From Podarcis raffonei (Eukaryota > Chordata > Lepidosauria > Squamata > Lacertidae), in assembly GCF_027172205.1 (NCBI RefSeq), contig NC_070617.1:937501-1001500 (forward strand): a stretch of 64,000 bases of DNA, given 5' to 3'. Shown here piece after piece: positions 38,876 to 49,619 of the stretch; the first letter of the stretch is position 1, and the number at the start of each line of letters is the position of its first letter. Below the pieces are notes generated by a model, which had not been told where the DNA came from, did not search any database, and saw nothing but the letters and a program-made list of their open reading frames with translations. The position numbers were made by a program, and so were the translations under genes.

Positions 38876-39195
38876 GCGGCTTAGTCCTGCTGGCCACATG
38901 ACCCGGAAGGTTCAAATCCCCGTGACGGGGTGAGCTCCCGTTGCTCAGTCCCTGCTCCTGCCAACCTAGCAGTTCGAAAGCACATCCAAGTACAAGTAGA
39001 TAAATAGGTACCGCTCCAGGGGGAAGGTAAACAGCATTTCCGTGTGCTGCTCTGGTTTGCCAGAAGTGGCTTAGTCATGCTGGCCACATGACCTGGAAGC
39101 TGTGTGCTGGCTCCCTCAGCCAATAAAGTGAGATGAGCGCCACAATCCCATAGTCAGCCACGACTGGACCTAATGGTCAGGGGTCCCTTTACCTG
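38876..39195 (+). mobile_element. Rearranged Sauria-type SINE
   Basis: Begins with a mid-SINE piece (AGCGGCTTAGTCCTGCTGGC to GACCCGGAAG), then jumps to GTTCAAATCCCCGTGACGGG and runs normally to TCAGGGGTCCCTTTACC. This looks like a fused or internally rearranged copy upstream of the METTL25B first coding exon. Confidence 0.8.
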
Positions 39196-39232
39196 TACTG
39201 TACATGTATTATATATGTCCCTATCTATCTCC

Positions 39233-39705
39233 CATCAGATGTCAAGAGAATAAACAACTATAGTGGTACTTCTGGTTGCGAATGGGATCCATTCCGGAGG
39301 CCCGTTCGCAACATGAAAAGAGCGCATCCCGCAGCGGCGCGTCTGTGCATGTGCAGGTTGCGATTCGCCGCTTCTGCACATGCGCGTGATGTCATTTTGT
39401 GCTTCTGCGCATGCGTGAGCAGCGACACCCGGAAGTAACCATTTCCGGTACTTCTGGGTTGCCGCGGGACATAACCTGAAAGAAGGTAACCTGAAGCAAA
39501 CGTAACCCGAGGTACCACTGTATCTGACTTCTGGAAGACATCTGAAGGCAGCCCTGTTTAGGGAAGTTTTCAATGTTTGAAGTTTTATTCTGTTTTCAAT
39601 GTTCTGTTGCCCAGAGTGGCTGGGGAAACCTGGCCAGGTGGGTGGGGTAGAAATAATACATTATTATTATTTATTATTATTATTATTATCAATTATTATC
39701 ACCAT
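39233..39705 (+). mobile_element. L2-like LINE 3' end carrying a Tigger-like insertion
   Basis: CTCCCATCAGATGTCAAGAG starts the LINE piece and GGAAGACATCTGAAGGCAGC resumes it after the insert at 39,262-39,520. Ends in ATT repeats. Confidence 0.85.
39262..39520 (+). mobile_element. Tigger-like element, GC-rich subfamily
   Basis: AGTGGTACTTCTGGTTGCGA to CGTAACCCGAGGTACCACTG, TA flanks. Interior has repeated CATGCGCGTGA/GCGCATGCGTGA segments. Confidence 0.85.
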
Positions 39706-39789
39706 CAATGCATGTTCTGTTAAAAACACACAGGTAACTCCAACAAAAACGGCACATTCAAAGCAGCCTTAAAAAGAGATCCGAGGAAG

Positions 39790-40320
39790 GCCTTCTTCCC
39801 TCCAGGCGGGGCACCCAGAGAGTAAGAGATTTTGTGGGAGGAGAGGAGGCCGCTCTATCCCGCGCCACGTCTATGGTCCTGCGTCCCCCCAGAGCGACGG
39901 GAGGGGGGGAGGGAGGGCCTTTCCAGGGGGCGGGACCCGCCTCCCCCGACCCCCCCCCCCGCCCCCGAGTGGTGAGCCTGGCGGGCCGCGCCCCCCCCGC
40001 TCGAAAGCCCGCCGGGGAAGGAGAGAGAGAAGCCGGTACCGTGGCGGCCTTTCCCTCGCGCCGGAAGTCGTTGCGTCCTGACCCGGAAGCGCTTCCTGCG
40101 TATAAGACCCAGCCCCCTGGGCCTGAGGGCGCCATTTCCTCGTCGCCTGTGGCTGGAGCGGAGCGGTCCCTCTTCTCTCTCTCTCTCTCTGCGCCTTCTC
40201 TCCCGAAGAAGACAGGCCTCTCCGTCCCCGGCGGGACTTCGGAAGTAAGTTGCTCCTCCGCCCGGCTCGCTTTCCCCCCGGCCGAGCCTCCTCCTGACTC
40301 GGGGGCGCCTCAGAAAATAC
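39790..40320. promoter_or_regulatory. GC-rich METTL25B promoter, possibly bidirectional
   Basis: CpG-dense block about 1.1 kb upstream of the METTL25B first coding exon. The plus strand has CCGGAAGTCG and CCGGAAGCGC ETS-like sites, a TATA-like GCGTATAAGA at about 40,100, a pyrimidine-rich start CCATTTCCTCGTC and a donor GGAA|GTAAGT near 40,245. So a plus-strand transcript may start here as well. In human, ISG20L2 is head-to-head with METTL25B, but I find no ISG20L2 coding exon downstream. Confidence 0.6.
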
Positions 40321-40433
40321 CCCCCCCGCCCCCCCATCAAGAACTGACTGACTGACTCCCATCAGTCCATGGCCCCCAAGTCTTTGTGGTTCCGCTCCTT
40401 CCTCCTGGGCCGTGTTCAGAAAGTGGGGGGCGG

Positions 40434-41225
40434 GGATGAGTGTTCAGACCCTGGGCTCTCACTTGTGGGGTGCCTCAGGGTTCTGTCCTCTCCCCCATGC
40501 TTTTCAACATCTACATGCAGCCGCTGGGAGATCATCAGGGGGTTTGGGCTGGGTGTTCATCAGTATGCGGATGATACCCAGCTCTACCTCTCTTTTAAAT
40601 CAGAACCAGTGAGGGCGTGAAGGTCCTGTGTGAGTGTCTGGAGGCAGTTGGAGGATGGATGGCGGCTAACAGATTGAGGTTGAATCCTGACAAGACAGAA
40701 GTACTGTTCTTGGGGGACAGGGGCGAGCTGGTGTGGAGGATTCCCTGGTCCTGAGTGGGGTCACTGTGCCCCTGAAGGACCAGGTGCGCAGCCTGGGGGT
40801 TATTTTGGACTCACAGCTGTCCATGGAGGCACAGGCTAATTCTGTATCCAGGGCAGCTGTCTACCAGCTCCACCTGGTACGCAGGCTGAGACCCTACCTG
40901 CCCACAGACTGTCTTGCCAGAGTGGTGCATGCTCTGGTTATCTCCTGCTTAGACTACTGCAATGCGCTCTACATGGGGCTACCTTTGAAGGTGACCCGGA
41001 AACTGCAATTAATCCAGAATGCAGCAGCTAAACTAGTGACTGGGAGAGCCCACCAAGACCACATAGCCACCAGTTCTGAGAGATCTGCATTGGCTCCCAG
41101 TACGTTTCCAAGCACAATTCAAAGTGTTGGTGCTGACCTTTCAAGCCCTAAACGGCCTCGGTCCAGTAGACCTGAAGGAGCGTCTCCACCCCCATCGTTC
41201 AGCCCAGACACTGAGATCCAGCACA
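40434..41225 (+). mobile_element. L2-like LINE fragment with YADD box
   Basis: Contains HQYADDTQLYLSF (reverse-transcriptase catalytic YADD motif), then DSQLSMEAQANSVSRAAVYQ and [18 protein letters not shown]. The frame changes between these blocks, so it is a dead copy. 3' truncated at about 41,225. Confidence 0.9.
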
Positions 41226-41699
41226 TAAACACATAAAACAAACAAACATAAATCATAACCTTATTAAAAATTGCACTTATTCACATTGTTAAGTGACTTC
41301 CTCACTTCCCCTTGGTTGAATTTCAAAGCATATCCTTTTAACGGTTTTCCAAATCATGGTTCTTATAAAATTTAACTTGAACATTAACATCCTTAGATCT
41401 TTTCATTTTGAAATTAAACATATTAATTCATCATCAAGAACAAGCATTTAAACCACCTAACACACATGGGAACATGTGGAATGATGTTTTTTAAACCAGC
41501 AACTAGAAATAATTTTTGGTTTGATTATATTACTAATGTAATTACCTGGATGTAGTTGGGGCTGTATTTTTTTTTGGGGGGGTGTTAGGGGAAAACTATT
41601 TGATTGCTTGTATTTGATTATATGTTCTCATATTCAACGAACGAATGAATGAATGAAATACTTTATTGTCACTTGTACAACTTGTATACAGTGAGATTA
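41226..41699. other. AT-rich LINE-derived spacer, no gene
   Basis: No supported exon. The end (ACTTTATTGTCACTTGTACA, near 41,660) looks like the antisense 3' end of the LINE seen at 53.76-54.29 kb. Confidence 0.45.
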
Positions 41700-41953
41700 C
41701 ACGAGCACCTCGGGTTACATACACTTCATGTTACATACGCTTCAGGTTACAGACGCTGCTAACCCAGAAATAATGCTTCAGGTTAAGAACTTTGCTTCAG
41801 GATGAGAACAGAACAGAAATTGTGCTCTGGCTGTGGTAGTGAGGTGGCAGCAGGGTGCCCCATTAGCTAAAGTGGTGCTTCAGGTTAAGAACAGTTTCAA
41901 GTTAAGTACGGACCTCCGGAACAAATTAAGTACTTAACCCAAGGTACCACTGT
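41700..41953 (-). mobile_element. Tigger-like short inverted-repeat element
   Basis: CACCTCGGGTTACATACACT at the left, TAACCCAAGGTACCACTG at the right. The left terminus is degraded. Confidence 0.8.
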
Positions 41954-43044
41954 ACTCCAGAGGTTGCTGAACTACACCTCCCGCTGCCCCGGTCCCTGGC
42001 CTCACTGGCCCCTGCTTTCACCAGTTGCTGCTCGTTTTGTTTTAAGAAATCTTGATTTAAAACTCAAAAAGTATATAATTATATGTGCACTAAACATGGT
42101 GAGGCGAAAATAAGAGAGAAAAAGAGAAACAAGCCATTTGGAAGGGAAAACAAAGGGGATGGGGAACCCAAAACTGCATATTTTGCAAAGTTATTGTACT
42201 TCACCAGAACTTATAATCTATTACAGTATTTGTAAGAATGGATTCCAAATATCACTGAATTTGTCCATGGCAAATCTGTGTTTATATGCAAGTTGTTCAT
42301 ATGTTGTGAGTTTGTACAAGTCTTCAGTCCAATCATAGAAGGGAGCCTCATTTTTATTTTCCCAGTTCATCAGGAGCAGTCTCTTTGCTGTGGTGAGGGC
42401 ACGGAGGGTCCACTCCTATTGTCCTTTTGTAAGACAATATGTGCTGGGTATATAATTCAAGAGGATATTTTGCTCTATAAATGTAAGGTTGTTCCATACA
42501 GTTCAGTTACCTTCGGCCAAAAATCTTTCAATATAGGACAATGAAAAAACACATGTTTCAGAGAAGCATTATCCCTATTGCATTTCCAACAGCTAGATAC
42601 CTTAGGTAGCCCTTTTTAAAAGAAAAACATAATGGGGTCCAGTATATTCTAAATATTATTTTTTGTTGTATGAGCTTCAGTTTAAAGTCCAGAGGCACCT
42701 TTGTTGTAGGAGTTAAAAAAGTTTCCCAATGTGTGGTCGAAATTGAGATCTCTAATTCTTTATTCCGATCCTCCCTGTGTACCTGTATATCAAATTGGTT
42801 TGCTAATAACAAAGAATTATATATGTTGAATTATTTATGGTGGGGGCTTTTTGCCTAAGAATTAATAAACTGCTTCAATATCTCTGGGGTCTCTGAGGTT
42901 GTAAAAGCTGTTTGTCCGTAGATGGTGGTTTTTTGTTGTTTAATCATTTAGTCATGTCCGCCTCTTCATGACCCCCTGGACCAGAGCACGTCTTCCACTG
43001 CCTCCCGCAGTTTGGTCAAACTCATGTTGGTAGCTTCAAGAATA

Positions 43045-43917
43045 CAGTGTTACCTCAGGTTACATATGGTTCAGGTTACATACGCTTACAGACGCTGCTA
43101 ACCCAGAAATAGTACCTCGGGTTAAGAACTTTGCTTCAGGATGAGAAAAGAAATCGTGCGGTGGCGCCGTGGCAGCAGTGGGAGGCCCCATTAGCTAAAG
43201 TGGTGCTTCAGGTTAAGAACAGTTTCAGGTTAAGAACCGACCTCCAGAACGAATTAAGTACAGTGGTGCCTCGCAAGACGAAATTAATTCGTTCCGCAAG
43301 TTTTTTCTTCTTGCGAGTTTTTCGTCTTGCGAAGCACAGTTTCCCATAGGAATGCATTGAAAATCAATTAATGCGTTCCTATGGAGACCGCCTTCAGAAG
43401 AGGTCCGGGGACAGACTGTCCCCGGACCTGGTCTGAAGGCGGTCTGAACTTCCCCGCAGGGCTCTCCAAGCTGCGGATAGCAGCCTGCTGCCCCGCGCGA
43501 GGGGCGCTCTTAAGCAGAGCGCCCCTCGCGCGGGGCAGACATTCGCAGCTTGGGGAGCCCTGCAGGACTTCCCCGCGCGAGGGGCGCTCTGCTTCAGAGC
43601 GCCCCTCACGCGGGGCGGACATTCGCAGCTTGGGGAGCCCTGCAGGACTTCCCTGCAGGGCTCTCCAAGCTGCGGATAGCAGCCTGCTGCCCCGCGCGAG
43701 GGGCGCTCTTAAGCAGAGCGGCCCTTGCGCGGGGCAGACATTCGCAGCTTGTCCCCGGAGATTTCCCTATGGGCTTTCATCTTGTGAAGCAAGCCCATAG
43801 GGAAATTCGTCTTGCGAAGCCGCTAAAGATCGGAAAACCCTTTCGTCTTGCGGGTTTTTCGTTTAGCGAGGCATTCGTCTTGCGGGGCACCACTGTACGT
43901 AACCAGAGCTACCACTG
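43045..43917 (-). mobile_element. Tigger-like element A, itself interrupted
   Basis: CAGTGTTACCTCAGGTTACA to CGTAACCAGAGCTACCACTG, flanked by TA within BovB. Only 236 bp are its own; the rest is element B. Confidence 0.88.
43261..43895 (+). mobile_element. Tigger-like element B with GC hairpin modules
   Basis: CAGTGGTGCCTCGCAAGACG to CTTGCGGGGCACCACTG, TA flanks inside element A. The 635-bp interior carries three GC-rich hairpins (43,491-43,535; 43,571-43,615; 43,690-43,734), each with CGCGAGGGGCGCTC and its complement, within tandemly repeated modules. No transposase frame. Confidence 0.9.
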
Positions 43918-45464
43918 TACTGTCCCACCATCTCGTCCTCTGTCGTCCCCTTCTCCTTGTGCCCTCCATCTTTCCCAACATCAGGGTCTTTTCCAGGGAG
44001 TCTCTCCTGAGGTGGCCAAAGTCTTGGAGCCTCAGCTTCACGATCTGTCCTTCCAGTGAGCACTCAGGGCTGATTTCCTTCAGAATGGAGAGGTTGGATC
44101 TTCTTGCAGTCCATGGGACTCTCAAGAGTCTCCTCCAGCACCAGAATTCAAAAGCATCAATTCTTCGGGGATCAGCCTTCTTTATGGTCCAGCTCTCACT
44201 TCCATACATCACTACTGGGAAAACCATAGCTTTTACTATACGGACCTTTGTTGGCAAGGTGATGTCTCTGGTTTTTAAGATGCTGTCTAGGTTTGTTATT
44301 GCTTTTCTCCCAAGAAGCAGGCGTCTTAATTTCTTGACTTCTGTCACCATCTGTAGTGATCATGGAGCCCAAGAGAGTAAAATCTCTCGCTGCCTCCATT
44401 TCTTCCCCTTCTGTTTGCCAGGAGGTGATGGGACCAGTGGCCATGATCTTCATTTTTTTGATGTTGAGCTGCAGACCATATTTTGCACTCCCCTCTTTTA
44501 CCTTCATTAAAAGGTTCTTTAATTCCTCCTCACTTTCTGCCAAATGTTTTATCTGGAGATATTGCCCTTGAGCATTTGTAGGTAATCTGTATTTGTCTCT
44601 TAGGATGGACTATGTTTAAAATTCATCCTCTTCGTTTATCAACTGGTCTAATGTTAATATACCCAAATTCATCCATCTCTCCCATATTACCATTTCTTTC
44701 CTGATTTTAAAGACAGGTTTCCCCACAAAGTCATTTTATTGTGGGAGAAAAGGTCAAATTTATATTTTTTGGACATGTGGTATCATTCTAACTGATGTTA
44801 TTGTTTCAATAGCATCTTGAGTATTAATGTATGTATTTAGACCCAAGTGCTACCCATCTTTCTAGAGGTGCTACATAGGAATATTCCAAAGCAGCCCAAT
44901 TTGGACAGTCTCCAGGATTGTCTACCTGACGGCAAATATACTTGGTGATACATTTCTAAGTCTGGGATCCAAAATCCTCCTCCTTTTATCGGTATCTGCA
45001 TAGATATTCTTGGAACTGAAGAGCCCCAAAGGCATTTTCTAAACAAAGATTTAATTTTGAGAAAGTATTTGCTCGGTATGTGAATTGGAATGCCTCTTAA
45101 GATATAAACTAGGTATTATGTTCATTCTAAGAGCATTGACTTTTCTCCACAGGGTCAGGTTCAATGACTCCCATCCAGTGCTTTTTTTCTTTAAAAATGT
45201 TTAGGGGTCCTCTCATTCTACTACTCATATTGAAATATTGCTCCTCAATGAGGCCAAAAATAGATTCACAAAATGTTTAGGAGTGTGCATACATTTCTGG
45301 GGGGACTCAGGGGTAGGTGGGTGTGTTTCTCTACTTGCCCCCGGAACACCCCAAAGAGGGTGAGAAGGTGCAAGAGGGCAGCCCTGGGGCAAGTAGAGGA
45401 GTGCCTCCCCCCACCCCCTCCTGTCCATGAACATCTGGTGAGCGGTGGGTGCACCATGGTGGCA

Positions 45465-45560
45465 GTTTCTTCACTCTGCCTAATCAGGGAGCTGGCCCTG
45501 CCACACGGTTCAACTTCAAAATAAGGAAAGCTGGTCAAAGTCATTGACAACCCTCGCTTA
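45465..45560. repeat. Unclassified dispersed repeat, copy 1
   Basis: TTTCTTCACTCTGCCTAATC to GCTGGTCAAAGTCATTGACA recurs at 51,220-51,315. Family unknown. The rest of 45,216-45,600 shows no gene. Confidence 0.7.
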
Positions 45561-45607
45561 AATATACATTCATGTACAGCCCCCCCCCCCCCACAAACCA
45601 CTCCATA

Positions 45608-45868
45608 GAATAAGGGTCAGCAAACTTTTTCAGCAGGGGGCCGGTCCACTGTCCCTCAGACCTTGTGGGGGGCGGACTATATTTTTGGGGGGGGGGGAGA
45701 AAAAAGAATGAATTCCTATGCCCCACAAATAACCCAGAGATGCATTTTAAATAACAGGACACATTCTACTCATGTAAAAACACGCTGATTCCCGGACCGT
45801 CTGCGGGCTGGATTTAGAAGGCGATTGGGCCGGATCCGGGCCCCGGGCCTTAGTTTGCCTACCCATGC
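45608..45868 (+). mobile_element. Non-autonomous hAT-like element
   Basis: AGGGTCAGCAAACTTTTTCA to CCTTAGTTTGCCTACCCAT. Close relative of 29,757-30,003. Confidence 0.75.
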
Positions 45869-45898
45869 CATAGAATGATAGAACTGCAGTGTTGAAAG

Positions 45899-46737
<839 letters not shown>

Positions 46738-46897
46738 AAGAAATAATAAAAAATAATACTAACAAATATATACCCTGCTTTTCCCCTGACTCAGGGCAGC
46801 TTACAGATAACATAAGAACAGCTGAAAACTTATGGGGCAGAAAATAAAAATAAAACAAGCATTAACAGAATTAAAACTTTGTATGTATATGTATGTA

Positions 46898-47137
46898 CAG
46901 TCATACTTCGGGTTACAGATGCTTCAGGTTGCACACTGCACCATACCCGGAAGTACCGGAACGGCTTACTTCCGGGTTTCAGCACATGCGCAGAAGCGCT
47001 AAATTGCTCTTTGTGCATGCGCAGAAGTGCCAAATTGTGACCCGTGCGTGCGCAGACGCGGCACTGCAGGTTGCAAACACTGCAGGTTGCAAATGTGCCT
47101 CCTGCACGGATCACGTTCGCAACCCGAGTGTCCACTG
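46898..47137 (+). mobile_element. Tigger-like element, GC-rich subfamily
   Basis: CAGTCATACTTCGGGTTACA to CAACCCGAGTGTCCACTG, TA flanks. Related to 31,928-32,104. Confidence 0.85.
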
Positions 47138-47154
47138 TATATATGTCTCTCTCA

Positions 47155-47345
47155 TCTCCCATCAGATGTCAAGAAAATAAACTACTATCCAACTTTTAGA
47201 AGACATCTGAAGGCCGCCCTCTTTAGGGAAGTTTTCAATGTTTGAAGTTTTATTCTGTTTTTAATGTTCTGTTGAAAGCCTCCCAGAGTGGCTGGCGAAA
47301 CCCAGCCAGATGGGCAGGGTAGAAATAATAAATTATCATCACCAT
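47155..47345 (+). mobile_element. L2-like LINE 3' end
   Basis: CTCCCATCAGATGTCAAGAA to TGGGCAGGGTAGAAATAATA with a short ATC/ATT tail. Confidence 0.85.
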
Positions 47346-47459
47346 CATCATCTATCAATGCATGTTCTGTTAAAAACACAGATAATCACAATAAAAATGG
47401 CACATTAAAAGCAACATTAAAAACAAATCCCTGCAGGAAAAATCCAAGGAAGTCATTGT

Positions 47460-48050
47460 TCACGCCCGGCACAGCTGACTTGTGGATCTCTCTACGGCAG
47501 GAGGCAGCAATGGCCGCCAGTCCCAGGGGCTCTGCTTTGCCTCCACTGTCAGGAGGCAGACGTGCTTCTGAAGGCTGGGCTCGCCCTTTGGCCTGTTCCA
47601 GCAGCCAGGCTCTTCTGATGTCCTCATGGAACCTCCAGGTGCAGAGGCAGTCTATCTCGATTCCTCGCTTCTTGGGAATTGACTAGGCGGGGCACTGGCT
47701 GGATCCAGGGGCTTTTAGGCTCCATGAACGTGTAAATAAAGGGGCTGGCAGAAGCCGCTCTCCTCTATTGAAAGGGGGTTTTATGGCAGCCGGAACTCCG
47801 CGTTCTTGGAGCCTCCACGAAGGTCTGCCGGGGGGCTGATGACGCCCGGCTATCGATTTCGCTTATGAGAATTCTATATATTTATTATTTTGGGGTTTTT
47901 CTTTCTAATGGCCGTGCCTCTTCCTGTTGCAACTGAGCTGCCTTGTAGGGAAACGTTCCAGGAAACCACACGGGCAAATTCTGAATGGATGGGCTGCAAA
48001 CCAAAACAAGGCGGCTTCTGGGAGAGCGCAGAGGAGCCGAGGCTGGGCGG
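47460..48050. other. Spacer before the orphan CpG island
   Basis: Unique-looking DNA. I see no exon I can support on either strand. Confidence 0.5.
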
Positions 48051-48266
48051 ATCAGTTGGCAACCCTCCTCAACCCGCGGGAACCCCCGCCGCCGGAGAGC
48101 CCCGCGCCTGCGCAGTCGTACCCGGCTCTGCACGGGAAGGCGGAGCATGCGCACTTTGCCCCTTCGGCTCCCTCCCTTCCCTTCTAGGCGAAGCGGGCAT
48201 AGAGATACGGCTGGTCCCGGTAGGGGGGGGGCGAGAAGGAGGAGGAGCGAGGACGAACCGCCTCAG

Positions 48267-48297
<31 letters not shown>

Positions 48298-49420
48298 AAG
48301 GGATTGCCTTCCTTCCTTCTCCGAGCTGCGTCTCCCTTCTGCGCTGCAGAAATGATGCCGGGGGCACTGGAAAGGGGGCCCGAAGAAAAGCGAGGAGGGG
48401 TCGGACTCGTCTCTTGCAAGGAGGGCGGACCCTGCTAGGGCAGTTCGGCTTGCAAGGACAGGGCCGGCTTTGCTTTAGGTTTCGCCCTGGTCTTGCCCTC
48501 CGAGCGCGGGGGATCCTTTCTCCTGGGGGGCTCACGGAATCCCCCTAAGGACTGGAGAGCAGCCGGGGAGCATTTGGGGTTCTTTCCCGTTCCTTCCTTC
48601 TCTGAGCCGCGACCTCCTGCAATCCTGCCTTCCTCTTCTCTGGAAGAAGGGGCGCCCCCCGCCATCCCCCCCGCCTCCTCCAGCATCTCGCCACCCCCCA
48701 GTCCTTGACAAGGCGCTCGGACTAGATGAGGGTTGCCATGTTCCCCAAGGGGGGAATCTTTGCAGCTGTTAACCCCCCAGCAAAACAATGAATGGGGGGG
48801 AACTCCAAAGAACTCCGGGGCGCAGGAGGGAGCCGGGCAAAGGCCGCCTCGTCCCAGGCAGAACTTTGGGAGCGAGTTGCCCCGGGTCTCGTTTGCCGAC
48901 CTCGCTCCTGGCCTGGGGGGTGTTTTGCACATTGCACTCTTTGTGCCTCTGGGGCGCAAGGCACGCGAGAAATAGTCCCCCCTCGATAGACAACTCGCCC
49001 ACCCCCGTCCTTGCAGGGGGAGCTCCGCCCAGGGACCGCCTTGCCTCGGAGCGCGCGGGGCTGACATGAGAACATGCTCGGTCGGTGCCGACTCCAGCTG
49101 GCAAGGCGCGCCCCGCGTGACTCAGATCTCCGGCCAGCTCCTCCCTTGTCCTGCAGTCCCGCCTTCCTCCTCCATCTCGCCGCCCCTCCAGGCTCCAAAA
49201 CGTGCCTCCCATTGGCTTGGCGGCTCCTTGGCCGGCGCCTTCCCCTTGCCCGCCCCTCTTCTCTGCACATGGTCAAGTGGGAAAGGGAACCGGCGCCCCG
49301 GCTCAGACCCCGCCGGGCTTCCACCTTCCCGTGCAGAGGCGAGAGCGGGGCTCTCCCATCCGCGAAGGTAAGAGCGTCGCGCCTCGGCCGCGAAGAAAGT
49401 TTGCAAGGAACTTTTTTTTT
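48050..49420 (+). promoter_or_regulatory. Orphan CpG island with plus-strand donor
   Basis: About 1.35 kb dense in CpG. The open frames in it are compositional. Near its right end is a promoter-like array: CTCCCATTGGCTTGG (CCAAT box) at about 49,205 followed by GCCCGCCCC, and a donor CCGCGAAG|GTAAGAGC at 49,367. On the plus strand this could be a non-coding first exon for the SLAM-family gene, whose start-codon exon has a strong upstream acceptor at 52,752. A minus-strand gene starting here is not visible. GA microsatellite at 48,271-48,299. Confidence 0.5.
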
Positions 49421-49454
49421 GCAAAATGAAAAAATCCCTTCCCGTATCTCCTTC

Positions 49455-49617
49455 GAGACCAGCGAAGTTTGTTCTTGGTCTGAGCGTTGGTGCGCAGGCA
49501 CACTTCTTCAGATGCACACTCTCTCTATGTAAGGGTCTGGTGACTTCTGTTTCAGTGCATCGGAAGAAGTGTGCCTGCACACGAAAGCGCACGCCAAGGA
49601 CAAACTTCGCTGGTCTC
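49455..49617. repeat. Fold-back palindromic repeat
   Basis: GAGACCAGCGAAGTTTGTTC and GCAGGCACACTTCTTC at the left are mirrored by GAAGAAGTGTGCCTGCAC and CAAACTTCGCTGGTCTC at the right, giving arms of about 55 bp. Single arms of the same family occur at 50,765-50,830 and 63,321-63,400. Confidence 0.8.
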
Positions 49618-49619
49618 TA

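Larger units (their letters stand above)
42934..44575 (-). mobile_element. BovB (RTE) LINE, antisense, interrupted
   Basis: Minus-strand coding: [59 protein letters not shown] and [15 protein letters not shown], all diagnostic of BovB. The 3' end TTGTTGTTTAATCATTTAGT is at the left. Split at 43,044/43,920 by Tigger-like elements. Frameshifts and loss of the 5' half make it inactive. Confidence 0.9.
42060..45215 (-). mobile_element. L1-type LINE, antisense, host of a four-level nest
   Basis: Two L1 ORF2-like pieces in consistent order on the minus strand: IPIKGGGFWIPDLEMYHQVY at about 44,930-45,000 and KLIQQKIIFRIYWTPLCF at about 42,610-42,700. Between 42,934 and 44,575 a BovB element and two Tigger-like elements are inserted. 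Confidence 0.75.
46741..47460. repeat. Diverged match to 38.77-39.79 kb
   Basis: CCCTGACTCAGGGCAGCTTA, then the L2-like end starting CTCCCATCAGATGTCAAGAA and TCAATGCATGTTCTGTTAAA occur in the same order here and at 38,770-39,790. The Sauria SINE of the other copy is absent here, and each copy carries its own Tigger-like insertion. Confidence 0.65.

Noticed and set aside
45273-45762. Small open frames in the repeat desert
   Set aside because: No start context, splice sites or similarity; overlap dispersed repeats and homopolymer runs.
48722-49501. A 259-codon minus-strand open frame across the orphan CpG island
   Set aside because: GC-rich composition, no domain, no splice or family signature; other frames in the same DNA are equally open.
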